DNA of 64,000 nucleotides from Rhizobium terricola (GCF_012927355.1 NZ_JABBGK010000001.1:124001-188000), one strand, 5' to 3'; shown: positions 1 to 12,740, counted from the stretch's first letter. The notes: generated by a model not told the origin, from the letters alone. Program-made: numbers and translations.

Positions 1-363
1 GAGCGACAGATCCGCACGCGCGATTGCGGCGGGCTCGACAACGCGATCCTTTTCTCCACTTCGCCGCATCTCTTCAAGGGCCCCGAGGTTGCCAGGTTCC
101 AGGCCGTGCAGGACCGGGTGAAGCTCTTCCGCTATGGCATCGACTGCTACGCCTATGCGCTGCTTGCGGCCGGCCATGTCGACCTGGTCATCGAGACTGT
201 GCTGAAGCCCTATGACGTCGGCGCGCTGATCCCGCTGATCGAGCAGGCCGGCGGCGTCGTCACCACCTGGGACGGCGGGCGTCCGGAGGGCGGCGGTTCG
301 ATCATCGCGGCCGGCAGTGCAGCGCTTCATGCCGAAGCGCTGGCGATGCTCAACAGCAATTGA
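1..363 (+). CDS. hisN: Histidinol-phosphatase / inositol monophosphatase family, 3' part
   Basis: The frame is open from base 1, so the gene starts upstream of the window; 120 C-terminal residues are visible. These match the end of the magnesium-dependent inositol monophosphatase fold: the segment YDVGALIPLIEQAGG (about residues 72-86 of the visible part) stands where the family has WDxAAGxLLxxEAGG, with the metal-binding Asp kept. The Rhizobiaceae proteins of this type are usually called histidinol-phosphatase HisN, dephosphorylating L-histidinol phosphate in histidine biosynthesis. The N-terminal metal site cannot be seen, so the substrate is assigned by family resemblance only. It converges with the hydrolase gene at 370, six bases away. 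Confidence 0.78.
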   Translation, partial: ERQIRTRDCGGLDNAILFSTSPHLFKGPEVARFQAVQDRVKLFRYGIDCYAYALLAAGHVDLVIETVLKPYDVGALIPLIEQAGGVVTTWDGGRPEGGGSIIAAGSAALHAEALAMLNSN

Positions 364-369
364 GGGCGA

Positions 370-1383
370 TCAGTCCTCGGTGAGAGCCGGCGCGGCGTCT
401 GTCGCGCCGTTTTCGTTTTCGGGTTCGCCGCCGGGAATGAAGGCGTCGAAGGCCGCAAGCGCCTGGGCGCGGAAACGGTCCCGCTCTTGCAGGATCTCGT
501 GCCGGCTGCCCGGCACCGGCACCAGCTGGCCGGCGCGGAAATATTGCGACAGCTTTTCCTGATAGGCATAGGGCACGATCGGGTCTTTGCCGGGCGCGAC
601 GATCACCGTCGGCACGGTGATCGAGGCGAGGTGGCGCGCCGACGAGACGCGCTTCATCGTCTTCTGCGCCTCATAGAGCCAGCGCGCCGTCGGCGGCCCG
701 AGCGCCAGATGCGGGAAGCGGCGGATGATCTCGTTGTTGCGCTCGAAGCGCAGCTGGTCGGAGGTCAGCGGATTGTCGTCGAAGGGTTTCAGAGGTTCAT
801 CTGAGGTCAGGCAGATGCGTCCGAAGCCGGTGAAGGTCGCGAGCGTCGAGATCCGGTGAATGTTCGTCGGCGAGAGCTTCTGGCCGCCGAGCCCGACAAA
901 GGGCGCCATCAGCACCATCCGGTCGATGCGGTTGGCGAGGCGGGGCGCCGCCGACAGGGCGATCAGCCCGCCGGTCGAGTGGGCGAGCAGGAAGAAGGGC
1001 AGGCGGGTGTCCGGCAGGACGATCTGCTCGAGAAAGATCTCGAGGTCGCGCACATAGTCGGAAAAGCGGTAGACGTGGCCCTTGCGGACATTCTTCAGCA
1101 GTCGCTCGGAACCGCCCTGACCCCGGAAGTCATAGGTGGCGACCCAGAGGCCCCGCGCATTCAGGTCGCGGATCGTCTCGAAATACTTCTCGATGGATTC
1201 GTTGCGGCCATGCAGGAGGACGACGGTGCCCTTGGAGACGGGCCGGTCCGACTTGAAGACCGCATAGCGCAGCCTGACGCCCCGATGCCCCTTGAAGAAG
1301 CCGGTGATCGGGTTGCCAGGGATGGGATTGCCCGGGGTCGGGTGAAGGATGGTGTCCATGCTCGCATTCGCCGAATCGTACAT
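370..1383 (-). CDS. Alpha/beta hydrolase, PldB/monoacylglycerol-lipase-like
   Basis: 337 residues. The alpha/beta-hydrolase core is clear: oxyanion HG at residues 58-59 (VVLLHGRNES), the nucleophile elbow HSTGG at 135-139 with Ser136, a late acid in APGKDPIVP and the catalytic His in GSRHE near the C-terminus. This order and spacing fit serine aminopeptidase-like or lysophospholipase (PldB-type) hydrolases, but the substrate cannot be read from sequence. No signal peptide is evident. The start at 1383 has a purine-rich GAGGGGG about 12 bases upstream; a second Met at 1359 is possible. A terminator of an independent minus-strand transcript lies just upstream, so this gene needs its own promoter between about 1384 and 1440. 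Confidence 0.8.
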   Translation of the reverse strand: MYDSANASMDTILHPTPGNPIPGNPITGFFKGHRGVRLRYAVFKSDRPVSKGTVVLLHGRNESIEKYFETIRDLNARGLWVATYDFRGQGGSERLLKNVRKGHVYRFSDYVRDLEIFLEQIVLPDTRLPFFLLAHSTGGLIALSAAPRLANRIDRMVLMAPFVGLGGQKLSPTNIHRISTLATFTGFGRICLTSDEPLKPFDDNPLTSDQLRFERNNEIIRRFPHLALGPPTARWLYEAQKTMKRVSSARHLASITVPTVIVAPGKDPIVPYAYQEKLSQYFRAGQLVPVPGSRHEILQERDRFRAQALAAFDAFIPGGEPENENGATDAAPALTED

Positions 1384-1439
1384 GGGCGCAATTGCCCCCT
1401 CTTCAGACTCGGATAGGACGAAGGTCCGGCAAGGTCAAA

Positions 1440-1560
1440 GAAAAAAGCCGGAACCGCTAGTTCGGGGACACGGGCGCGGTTCCGGCGAAAGCTGACCGGA
1501 AGAGGAAGGGACGATATCTTCCGGTCATCGGGTTTGAGACATCCGATAGATGCGGTTCTA
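1440..1560 (-). ncRNA. Candidate small RNA ending at a strong terminator
   Basis: Read on the minus strand, two strong hairpins follow each other. The first pairs GACCGGAAGA with TCTTCCGGTC (plus 1494-1527, 10 bp) and has a pyrimidine-rich loop containing CCCTTCC. The second pairs GCCGGAACCGC (1447-1457) with GCGGTTCCGGC (1476-1486), 11 perfect bp, and is followed on the minus strand by six T (plus 1441-1446), a textbook Rho-independent terminator. No minus-strand coding gene lies upstream that it could serve: the next gene is hsp20 on the plus strand. A free-standing small RNA is the simplest reading. The 5' end is not defined; I see no convincing promoter hexamers. Confidence 0.45.
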
Positions 1561-1650
1561 CAAGGAGCGCACTGAACTCGGACTGAACCGCCTGTTCATT
1601 TGAAATTCATCGCTTGAGGCGCCTGCCGTGCCGAGCCTTCCTGCCGGGTT

Positions 1651-1679
1651 CTTGAATTCGCGATCGGGCGTTCCCATCT
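1651..1679 (+). promoter_or_regulatory. Sigma-32 (RpoH) heat-shock promoter of hsp20
   Basis: CTTGAAT at 1651-1657, then 14 bases, then TCCCATCT at 1672-1679. The RpoH consensus is CTTGAAA, 11-16 bases, CCCCATnT, so only one base differs in each element and the spacing fits. The predicted start near 1687 gives a leader of about 95 bases before the hsp20 ATG, the usual size of a ROSE-type leader. Confidence 0.7.
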
Positions 1680-1687
1680 CATTTTCG

Positions 1688-1784
1688 TGGTTGCCAGAAC
1701 GGGACCGCTTTCCATTCCGTCGCCGCCTGAACAGGGGTGCCGGACGCGAAAACCGCTAACAGTCGCTTCAAGGAGGACCTTATG
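1688..1784 (+). promoter_or_regulatory. ROSE-like RNA thermometer in the hsp20 leader
   Basis: The leader ends with TCGCT (1763-1767), three bases, AGGAGGA (1771-1777) and the ATG at 1782. ROSE elements, known from rhizobial small heat-shock genes, share a U(U/C)GCU motif that pairs imperfectly with the ribosome binding site just before the start codon and opens on warming. Motif, position and gene type all fit. Upstream hairpins of the element were not folded in detail. Confidence 0.6.
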
Positions 1785-2249
1785 CGTCACGTCGATTTTT
1801 CCCCCCTCTACCGTTCCACCGTCGGCTTCGACCGCCTGTTCACCATGCTGGACAGCCTCGGGCAGCCCGACCAGGCCCAGACCTATCCGCCCTACAACAT
1901 CGAGCGCACCGGCGAGACGACCTACCGCATCACCATGGCGGTCGCCGGTTTCGATGAAACTGAGCTCAGCATCGAGGCGCATGCCCATGTGCTGACCGTC
2001 AAGGGCGAGAAGGCCGAAGAAGAAAAGGCCGAGCAGAGCGAATTCCTCTATCGCGGCATTGCCAAGCGCGCCTTCGAGCGCCGCTTCCAGCTTGCCGACC
2101 ACGTCGAAGTGACCAGCGCCTCGCTGAAGAATGGCCTGCTGCACATCGACCTTCTTCGTAATATTCCGGAGGCAATGAAGCCGCGCAAGATTTCGATCAG
2201 CGCCGAGGCCATCAACGCACCGAAGGCGATCGAAGCTCGCGTCGCCTGA
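1782..2249 (+). CDS. hsp20: Small heat-shock protein, Hsp20/IbpA family
   Basis: 155 residues with an alpha-crystallin domain: the conserved start PPYNIERTGETTYRITMAVAGF and the later GIAKRAFERRFQLADHVEV and LKNGLLHIDL segments are typical of IbpA-like holdases, which bind unfolding proteins in the cytoplasm. The frame is open further upstream, but the ATG at 1782 is preceded by AGGAGGA at the right distance and gives the conserved N-terminus MRHVDFSPLYRSTVGFDRLF, so the longer version is rejected. Expression is predicted to be doubly heat-controlled, by an RpoH promoter and by a ROSE-like leader. A strong terminator follows. Confidence 0.93.
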   Translation: MRHVDFSPLYRSTVGFDRLFTMLDSLGQPDQAQTYPPYNIERTGETTYRITMAVAGFDETELSIEAHAHVLTVKGEKAEEEKAEQSEFLYRGIAKRAFERRFQLADHVEVTSASLKNGLLHIDLLRNIPEAMKPRKISISAEAINAPKAIEARVA

Positions 2250-2282
2250 TCGGGCTATCCGTCAGTTCGGTGAAATGAGAAA

Positions 2283-2308
2283 GGGCGGTCCCGCGGGGCC
2301 GCCCTTTT
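2283..2308 (+). terminator. Rho-independent terminator of hsp20
   Basis: GGGCGG (2283-2288) pairs with CCGCCC (2299-2304), with further C-G pairs inside, followed by TTTTCC. It lies 34 bases after the hsp20 stop and before the converging ltaE gene. Confidence 0.8.
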
Positions 2309-2336
2309 CCTTTGTCCGGCACAGTTCCGGATGCAA

Positions 2337-3386
2337 TCAGGCCAGGACCTCGAGGAAGCGGTCGACCTCGTCGGCGGTTGTCGAGAAGCTGGTGACCAGC
2401 CGGATCAGGACTTCGTTCTCGCCGAGCAGGTCCGGCGTTTCGGCCGGCACCGGCCAGTCGTAGAACTTCGCGCCCCTGTCCTCGGCGAGTGTGGCCGCAT
2501 CCTTGGCGAGTACGGCGAAGATCTCGTTGGTCGTGGTGTTCCAGGCGAGCCGGCTTTTCGACGAGGCGGCAATTCCGGCACGCAGCCGGTCGGCCATGCC
2601 GTTGGCGTTTCGCGCGAGATCGAGCCACAGGCCTCCGTCGAGATAGGCTTCGAACTGGGCCGAGATGAAGCGGGTCTTGGAGAACAGCTGGGCCGAGCGC
2701 TTGCGGATGAAGGGCATTTCGGTCGCCAGTTCCGGCTTCAGGAAGATGATCGCCTCGGCGCACCAGCAACCATTCTTTGTGGCGCCGAAGGAGAGGATGT
2801 CGACGCCGCGCTTCCAGGTCATGTCGGCCGGGGTGGCGCCGAGGGCGACCAGCGCGTTGGCAAAGCGGGCACCGTCCATGTGCAGCGGCAGGCCGTGGCT
2901 ACGGGCGACGGCGCCGATCGCCTCGATCTCGTCCAGGGAATAGACCGTGCCCATCTCGGTTGCCTGGGTCAGCGTCACCGCCATCGGGCGTCCCTGGTGG
3001 ACGGCGCCCGGCGGAAAGCGGCCGATCGCCGCCGACAGGGCCTGGGCATCCATCTTGCCGTTCGGGCCCGGTACCGGGAAGAGCCGGCAAGCGCCGGTCA
3101 GGAATTCCGGGGCGCCGCACTCGTCGGCCGTGACATGGGCTTCGGAATGGCAGAAGGTAACGCCGCCCGGCTTGGCTACGGCCGCAAGCGACAGCGAATT
3201 GGCCGCCGTGCCGGTGCCGACGAAGAAGACCGCGACCTCGCGCTGGAAGAGGTCGTTGAAGCGCTCTTCCATGCGCCGGTCGAGATCGCTGGTGCCGTAG
3301 GCCGCGGCGTAGCCCGCCGCTTCGCGGGCGAGGCTCTCGGCGATCCTTGGGTGGGCACCGGCCCAATTGTCTGAGGCGAAAAACAT
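2337..3386 (-). CDS. ltaE: Low-specificity L-threonine aldolase
   Basis: 349 residues, a PLP-dependent fold type I enzyme cleaving L-threonine or L-allo-threonine to glycine and acetaldehyde. Visible landmarks are the N-terminal FASDNWAGAHP, the phosphate-binding FFVGTGTAAN (residues 54-63), the cofactor Asp in MDGARFANA (Asp171) and the Schiff-base lysine in SFGATKNG (Lys204). Length is normal. It is transcribed away from gltB; the 419-base shared region carries operator-like palindromes, so the two amino-acid genes may share a regulator. Confidence 0.88.
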   Translation of the reverse strand: MFFASDNWAGAHPRIAESLAREAAGYAAAYGTSDLDRRMEERFNDLFQREVAVFFVGTGTAANSLSLAAVAKPGGVTFCHSEAHVTADECGAPEFLTGACRLFPVPGPNGKMDAQALSAAIGRFPPGAVHQGRPMAVTLTQATEMGTVYSLDEIEAIGAVARSHGLPLHMDGARFANALVALGATPADMTWKRGVDILSFGATKNGCWCAEAIIFLKPELATEMPFIRKRSAQLFSKTRFISAQFEAYLDGGLWLDLARNANGMADRLRAGIAASSKSRLAWNTTTNEIFAVLAKDAATLAEDRGAKFYDWPVPAETPDLLGENEVLIRLVTSFSTTADEVDRFLEVLA

Positions 3387-3490
3387 GACAATAATTCCGT
3401 TTGAAAGAGGTGGGTTCGGCTAGAGGCAGATTAGGGATTTCCCCGTGCCGATCAATCCAATCCGCGGCGGACCGATGTCGCTTTATACGC

Positions 3491-3532
3491 TTGCGCAATA
3501 AGCGGTGGGTATCGCGCTGGGTTGCGCAATAA
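3491..3532. promoter_or_regulatory. Two identical TTGCGCAATAA palindrome sites, 31 bp apart
   Basis: TTGCGCAATAA occurs at 3491-3501 and again at 3522-3532. The core TTGCGCAA is itself a perfect 8-bp palindrome. The start-to-start distance of 31 bp is three helical turns, so both copies face the same side of the DNA. They lie in the divergent ltaE/gltB promoter region. A dimeric regulator, for example Lrp/AsnC-like, is an inference. Confidence 0.45.
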
Positions 3533-3640
3533 AATTACGCGAATGCCTTTCATCTCGTAATAAAGCGGCTTTTCGGTCGTTAATTTTTTGTCGGAGCGCC
3601 TTGCGTCTCCATTCGGTTTCTGTCATAGAAAGCTAGAAAA

Positions 3641-3661
3641 TAGGTCAGAACAATTGACCTA
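3641..3661. promoter_or_regulatory. Perfect 7-bp inverted repeat upstream of gltB
   Basis: TAGGTCA (3641-3647), seven bases, TGACCTA (3655-3661). This is a perfect 21-bp dyad in an AT-rich stretch about 145 bases before the gltB start, a typical layout for a homodimeric transcription factor. The regulator cannot be named from sequence. Confidence 0.45.
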
Positions 3662-3805
3662 ATTCGAGAATTTTGAGCCGGTTCGGTTCGTCTGTCATGA
3701 TGGTGAGAGCGTTTCTCGCCAGAATGGGACGGCTGCGCCGGCATCGGCGCCAGCGGTTCTGGCGGGTATGGCCCGGGTTTACGGGCGCAATTTGGAGGGA
3801 AGGCA

Positions 3806-8527
<4,722 letters not shown>

Positions 8528-8545
8528 CCGCCTTTCGAAGCCGTT

Positions 8546-8590
8546 CCGCCGGTCGATCGGCGGGGCACCCTTCGGGCACGGGAGCGTGCC
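8546..8590 (+). repeat. Two tandem hairpins between gltB and gltD
   Basis: CCGCCG (8546-8551) pairs with CGGCGG (8558-8563), and GGCACG (8575-8580) pairs with CGTGCC (8585-8590) around a GGAG loop. Both sit in the 93-base gap between the two glutamate synthase genes and neither has a T-run, so they are unlikely to be terminators. They could stabilise the gltB end of the mRNA or set the gltB:gltD ratio. Confidence 0.4.
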
Positions 8591-8620
8591 GTCCACGAGA
8601 TATTGAGCAGGATCAGAACT

Positions 8621-10075
8621 ATGGGCAAGGTTACAGGTTTCATGGAAATCGACCGGAGCGTGGCCAAGTATCAGCCGGCGTCCGACCGCATCCGCCATTT
8701 CCGCGAATTCACCATCCCGATGTCGGATGCCGAGGTCACCAAACAGGCCGCGCGCTGCATGGATTGCGGCATTCCCTATTGCCACGGTCCGACGGGCTGC
8801 CCGGTTCACAACCAGATCCCGGACTGGAACGACCTCGTCTACAACAACAAGTGGGAAGAGGCGATCCGCAACCTCCACTCGACGAACAACTTCCCGGAAT
8901 TCACCGGCCGCGTCTGTCCGGCACCGTGCGAGGAAGCCTGCACGCTGAACCTCGAGGACACCCCGGTTGCGATCAAGACGGTCGAGCAGGCGCTCGCCGA
9001 CAAGGCCTATGAGTTGGGCTTCATCGTGCCGCAGCCGGCGACCGTGCATACCGGCAAGAAGGTCGCCATCATCGGCTCGGGCCCGTCCGGTCTGGCCGCT
9101 GCCCAGCAGCTCGGCCGTGCCGGCCACGAGGTGCATGTCTACGAGCGTGAATCCAAGCCCGGCGGCCTGCTGCGCTACGGCATTCCGGACTTCAAGATGG
9201 AGAAGAACTTCATCGACCGCCGCGTCGAGCAGCTTAAGGGCGAAAACGTCACCTTCCACTGCGGCGTCAATGTCGGCGTTGACGTGAAGATCGAAACCTT
9301 GCTCGCCGATTATGACGCAGTGCTCTATTGCGGTGGTTCGGAAACCCCGCGCGAGGCCGGCATCCCCGGCGTCGAGTTGCATGGCGTGCATGACGCCATG
9401 CCCTATCTCGTCCAACAGAACCGCCGCGTCGGCCGCGAGAACATCGACAGCGCCGGCTGGCCGTCGGATCCGATCCTTGCCGGGGGCAAGCATATCGTGG
9501 TCGTCGGCGGCGGGGACACGGCGTCGGACTGCGTCGGCACGGCGTTCCGCCAGGGCGCGGTGAAGGTCACCCAGCTCGACATCCGCCCGCGTCCGCCGGA
9601 AACCGAGGACAAGCTCGCGGTGTGGCCGTTCTGGGCCACCAAGATGCGCACCTCCTCGTCGCAGGCCGAAGGCGCGATCCGTGAATTCCAGGTCGGCACC
9701 CTCGAATTCGTCGGGGAAGATGGTGTCCTGACCGGCGTGAAGTGCTGCCAGGTCGACGAGAAGCGCAAGCCGATCGCCGGTTCGGAGTTCATCATCAAGG
9801 CTGATCTCGCCTTCATCGCCATCGGCTTCCGCGGTCCCTTCACGGACAGCGTGCTGAAGGAACTCGACGGCAAGCTGACCCTCAACACCGACCGCCGCGG
9901 CTCGACGAACGTTGTCGCCAACGATCGCGACTACAAGACCTCGGTGGACAAGCTGTGGACGGCCGGCGACGTGCGCCGCGGCCAGTCGCTGGTCGTCTGG
10001 GCCATCCGCGAAGGCCGCCAGGCTGCGCGCGCGATCGACGAAGCCCTCATGGGGGCGAGCGTCCTGCCGCGCTGA
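8621..10075 (+). CDS. gltD: Glutamate synthase (NADPH), small beta subunit
   Basis: 484 residues. The N-terminal iron-sulfur region has CMDCGIPYCHGPTGCP and VCPAPCEEAC, which bind the two 4Fe-4S clusters of the GltBD dimer. The FAD site is GSGPSGLAAAQ and the NADPH site VVGGGDTASDC. It delivers electrons from NADPH to GltB. The ATG at 8621 is chosen because AGGA lies 8 bases upstream and MGKVTGFMEIDR is the family N-terminus; an in-frame TTG at 8603 is rejected. It is in one operon with gltB. Confidence 0.96.
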   Translation: MGKVTGFMEIDRSVAKYQPASDRIRHFREFTIPMSDAEVTKQAARCMDCGIPYCHGPTGCPVHNQIPDWNDLVYNNKWEEAIRNLHSTNNFPEFTGRVCPAPCEEACTLNLEDTPVAIKTVEQALADKAYELGFIVPQPATVHTGKKVAIIGSGPSGLAAAQQLGRAGHEVHVYERESKPGGLLRYGIPDFKMEKNFIDRRVEQLKGENVTFHCGVNVGVDVKIETLLADYDAVLYCGGSETPREAGIPGVELHGVHDAMPYLVQQNRRVGRENIDSAGWPSDPILAGGKHIVVVGGGDTASDCVGTAFRQGAVKVTQLDIRPRPPETEDKLAVWPFWATKMRTSSSQAEGAIREFQVGTLEFVGEDGVLTGVKCCQVDEKRKPIAGSEFIIKADLAFIAIGFRGPFTDSVLKELDGKLTLNTDRRGSTNVVANDRDYKTSVDKLWTAGDVRRGQSLVVWAIREGRQAARAIDEALMGASVLPR

Positions 10076-10101
10076 TCGCGGGCATCGGATAAAACTGGAT
10101 C

Positions 10102-10125
10102 GGGCCGCTCTCTAGCGGCCCTTTT
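10102..10125 (+). terminator. Terminator of gltBD
   Basis: GGGCCGCT (10102-10109), loop CTCT, AGCGGCCC (10114-10121), then TTTT. It touches the stop codon of the converging gene at 10125. Confidence 0.8.
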
Positions 10126-11309
10126 CATTTCTGGGTGGAGCCGGTGTTGAGCAGACGCACGTCGTCGACACGGCCGGTGGGGGGCGGCGGAAGCGCACCG
10201 TTCTTGACGAGCTGGTCGCGGGGCGAGGGGAGCGTCGAAACCGGCAGCGGCTTGGCGCCGAGCAATTCGGTCGCTCCGTCCAGGTCCGGATCGAAGAGGT
10301 CGATCGGCTGGGTGGTCACGACGTTCTTCATCTCGGACGGCGGCAGGCTCAGCAGTTCCGGCAGGTTGCTCGCGTCAAGGCGCACGAGATCCGGGCTGGT
10401 CATGTCGCCGAGCAGACGGCGTGCGGATTTCTCGACGTAGAAGGCGAGCTTGCGCTTGCCGGCGGCGGTGAGGTTGATACCGTCGGTGCCGCGCAGGCGG
10501 ACCTGCTGGCCATTGATGTCGGAGCCGGTGACGATGAAGCGACCATCCTGATCGACGAAGCCGTCCCAGACGTCGATGAACTCGCCGCCGACCCGTTCCA
10601 CGGAGCGGCGATAGACGGCGTTCAGCGTCAGCGCGTCGGCGGTCATGTTTTGCGGACGGAAGGCGGGCAGGCCAACCCAGAGAAGGGGCACCTTGGCATC
10701 TGTGGCGACCTTGGCGAGGGCCGTGACGCGGCGCTCATATTCCTGGAACCACGCATCGGTGCGGAATTCGAGCTTGCCGCCGGCCGTTACCATCTGCTGG
10801 CGATCGTTGGCGCCGATGTCGATGATGACGACCGCCGGCTTGGCCTCGACGATCATCTTCGGCAATTCGGTTTGCCAGTCGAAATAGTCCGCGCGCACAA
10901 GGCCGGACGAACCGTTGCTCTTCTCCTCGACGACCACACCCGGAGACGCGGCGAAGGCCTCCTCGAGACCGTCTGCAAGGCCGCTTGCGACGAAGTCGCC
11001 GATGACGAGCACCTTGCGGGCGTTTTCGATCTTCGGGGCCGGCTCCGGCGGCTTCGGGGCGGTGGTAATGCTGGTGATGCTGGTCGTGGTCTTCTTCACC
11101 GAGCGCGGCGTCTTGACCTTGCGCGGCGGTGGGGCCGGCTCTGGAGCACGCCGTTCCCGCGGTCCGAACAGCAGCTCCAGAAGGTTCCGGGGCTTGCGAA
11201 CCTCCTGGGCGATTGCCGGAGATTCGAGCACGGTCACGCCGGTGAAGGCGAGCGTGAAAAGGCAAGCCAGCCAACCTCGAACGCCGATCTTCCGCCTTGT
11301 CACGCGCAT
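10125..11309 (-). CDS. Periplasmic SGNH-hydrolase-like protein (DUF459)
   Basis: 394 residues with a hydrophobic signal segment near residues 10-35, a proline/lysine-rich low-complexity stretch, then an SGNH-type domain: VLVIGDFVASGLADG as block I (Gly-Asp with the usual Ser displaced), NGSSGLVRADYFDW, and VVIIDIGANDRQQM as the block III GxND. DUF459 proteins of Rhizobiales have this layout; an acyl-esterase role in the envelope is inferred, not shown. Block I reads GDFVAS rather than GDS, so the nucleophile position is uncertain. The ATG at 11309 has GGGAGG upstream; a TTG six codons earlier is rejected. The next gene upstream on this strand ends 76 bases away and may be co-transcribed. Confidence 0.7.
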   Translation of the reverse strand: MRVTRRKIGVRGWLACLFTLAFTGVTVLESPAIAQEVRKPRNLLELLFGPRERRAPEPAPPPRKVKTPRSVKKTTTSITSITTAPKPPEPAPKIENARKVLVIGDFVASGLADGLEEAFAASPGVVVEEKSNGSSGLVRADYFDWQTELPKMIVEAKPAVVIIDIGANDRQQMVTAGGKLEFRTDAWFQEYERRVTALAKVATDAKVPLLWVGLPAFRPQNMTADALTLNAVYRRSVERVGGEFIDVWDGFVDQDGRFIVTGSDINGQQVRLRGTDGINLTAAGKRKLAFYVEKSARRLLGDMTSPDLVRLDASNLPELLSLPPSEMKNVVTTQPIDLFDPDLDGATELLGAKPLPVSTLPSPRDQLVKNGALPPPPTGRVDDVRLLNTGSTQK

Positions 11310-11384
11310 GCGCCTGCTGCCTCCCAAGCGCCCCGCATCAGGAACGGAGCGTTACCGGATATGTGCGGCGGGTGCCGACGATTG

Positions 11385-12596
11385 TCAATTGCGCAGCTTG
11401 TCGAGCAGGATGCGCGAAGGCTGGCCGTCCACCGACATGCCGAGCCGGCTCTGGATGGCGGAAATCGCCGCCTTGGAACCGGAGCCGAAATTGCCGTCGA
11501 TCTCGCCTTCATAGTAGCCGAGCGCCTGCATCCGGCTCTGCAGCTCGAACTTTTCCTTGATGTCGAGTGCGTTCTCCGGGCGCGGCCAGCGTTGCTGCAT
11601 GCCGTTGTAGCCGGCGATCTCGTCGGCGAGCAAGCCGACGGCGAGCGCATAGCTGTCGGCCGCGTTGTAGTTCTTGATGGTGAAGAAGTTCTTCGTCATC
11701 AGGAAGCCCGGACCGTTGGCGCCGCCCATCATCTTCAGCTGGGCGCGCTCGGCGCCGTTCTTGAAGCCCTTGCCGCTCGGGCGCACGAAGCCGAGGGCCG
11801 CCCACTGGGCGAGCGTCTTGGTCTTGCCGGCATGCGCGCTGCCACCGGCCGGAACGACGATCTCGTAGCCCCAGGTCCTGCCTGTCTGCCAGCCGTTCTT
11901 GGCGAGCAGGTTGGCCGAGGTTGCGAGCGCATCCGGAATGGAGTGCCAGATGTCCTTCTTGCCGTTGCCGTCGGCATCGATCGAATAGAGCAGATAGCTC
12001 GACGGGATAAACTGGGTGTGGCCCATCGCGCCCGCCCAGGACCCCATCAGGTTCTTGGAGGCGACGTCGCCGTTCTGCAGCATCTTGAGGGCTGCGATCA
12101 GCTGGGTCCGCGCATATTTCGAGCGCTTGGCGTCGGCATAGGCGAGCGTCGCCAGAGCGCGCGGCACGTGGTGCAGCCGGTCCGGCCTTTCGAGCGCTGC
12201 GCCATAGTTCGATTCCATCGACCAGATGGCCAGCAGGATGTTCTTGTCCACGCCGAAATGGCGTTCCAGGGCATTGAGCGTGGAGCCGTATTGTGCCGCC
12301 ATCTCCCTGCCGATCTTGACGGTGTAGGGATTGACGCGCGAATCGAGATAATCCCAGATCTGGGACTTGAATTCGGGCTGGTAGGCGGCCTTTTCCAGGA
12401 CGAAGGGATCGGGCTCGCTGACGCCTGCGAAGGCCTGATTATAGGTCCGTTCGCTGATCCCTGCCTTGGCGGCGGTGGCATAGAAGCCGTTGATCCATTT
12501 CTTGAAGCCAGCGTCTGCCGATGCCGTGCCGGGTAGCAGGCTGGCGGCGAGGGAAATGGCAAGGGCTCCGAGAAGCTTGCGATTTTGTCTGGTCAT
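11385..12596 (-). CDS. Lytic murein transglycosylase, MltB-like
   Basis: 403 residues. Residues 1-27 form a signal peptide ending TASA. The SLT_2 catalytic domain follows, with the general acid Glu128 in LLAIWSMESNYGA and the conserved GAMGHTQFIPSSY motif. A C-terminal peptidoglycan-binding type 1 domain covers about residues 345-400. The enzyme cleaves glycan strands of murein to 1,6-anhydro ends in the periplasm. No lipobox is seen, so it is probably soluble, unlike E. coli MltB. The start at 12596 has GGGGAAG upstream. Confidence 0.88.
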   Translation of the reverse strand: MTRQNRKLLGALAISLAASLLPGTASADAGFKKWINGFYATAAKAGISERTYNQAFAGVSEPDPFVLEKAAYQPEFKSQIWDYLDSRVNPYTVKIGREMAAQYGSTLNALERHFGVDKNILLAIWSMESNYGAALERPDRLHHVPRALATLAYADAKRSKYARTQLIAALKMLQNGDVASKNLMGSWAGAMGHTQFIPSSYLLYSIDADGNGKKDIWHSIPDALATSANLLAKNGWQTGRTWGYEIVVPAGGSAHAGKTKTLAQWAALGFVRPSGKGFKNGAERAQLKMMGGANGPGFLMTKNFFTIKNYNAADSYALAVGLLADEIAGYNGMQQRWPRPENALDIKEKFELQSRMQALGYYEGEIDGNFGSGSKAAISAIQSRLGMSVDGQPSRILLDKLRN

Positions 12597-12724
12597 GGGA
12601 ACTTCCCCGTTGTCCTACGGTTCTTTTCCAGCCGATCTGGAGGCTGTTCAGCCTACGTTAAGGCAGCAGCCGTCAACAAAGTCTTTACCATGGCGCGGCG
12701 GCCTTCGAAACCTTTGCGAAATGG

Positions 12725-12740
12725 TAGTAAATATATACTA
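12725..12740. promoter_or_regulatory. AT-rich dyad in the galU promoter region
   Basis: TAGTA (12725-12729), AATATA, TACTA (12736-12740). It lies 52 bases before the galU start in an AT-rich island unlike its surroundings and includes TATACT, a possible -10 element. Core promoter or operator; a matching -35 is not obvious. Confidence 0.3.
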
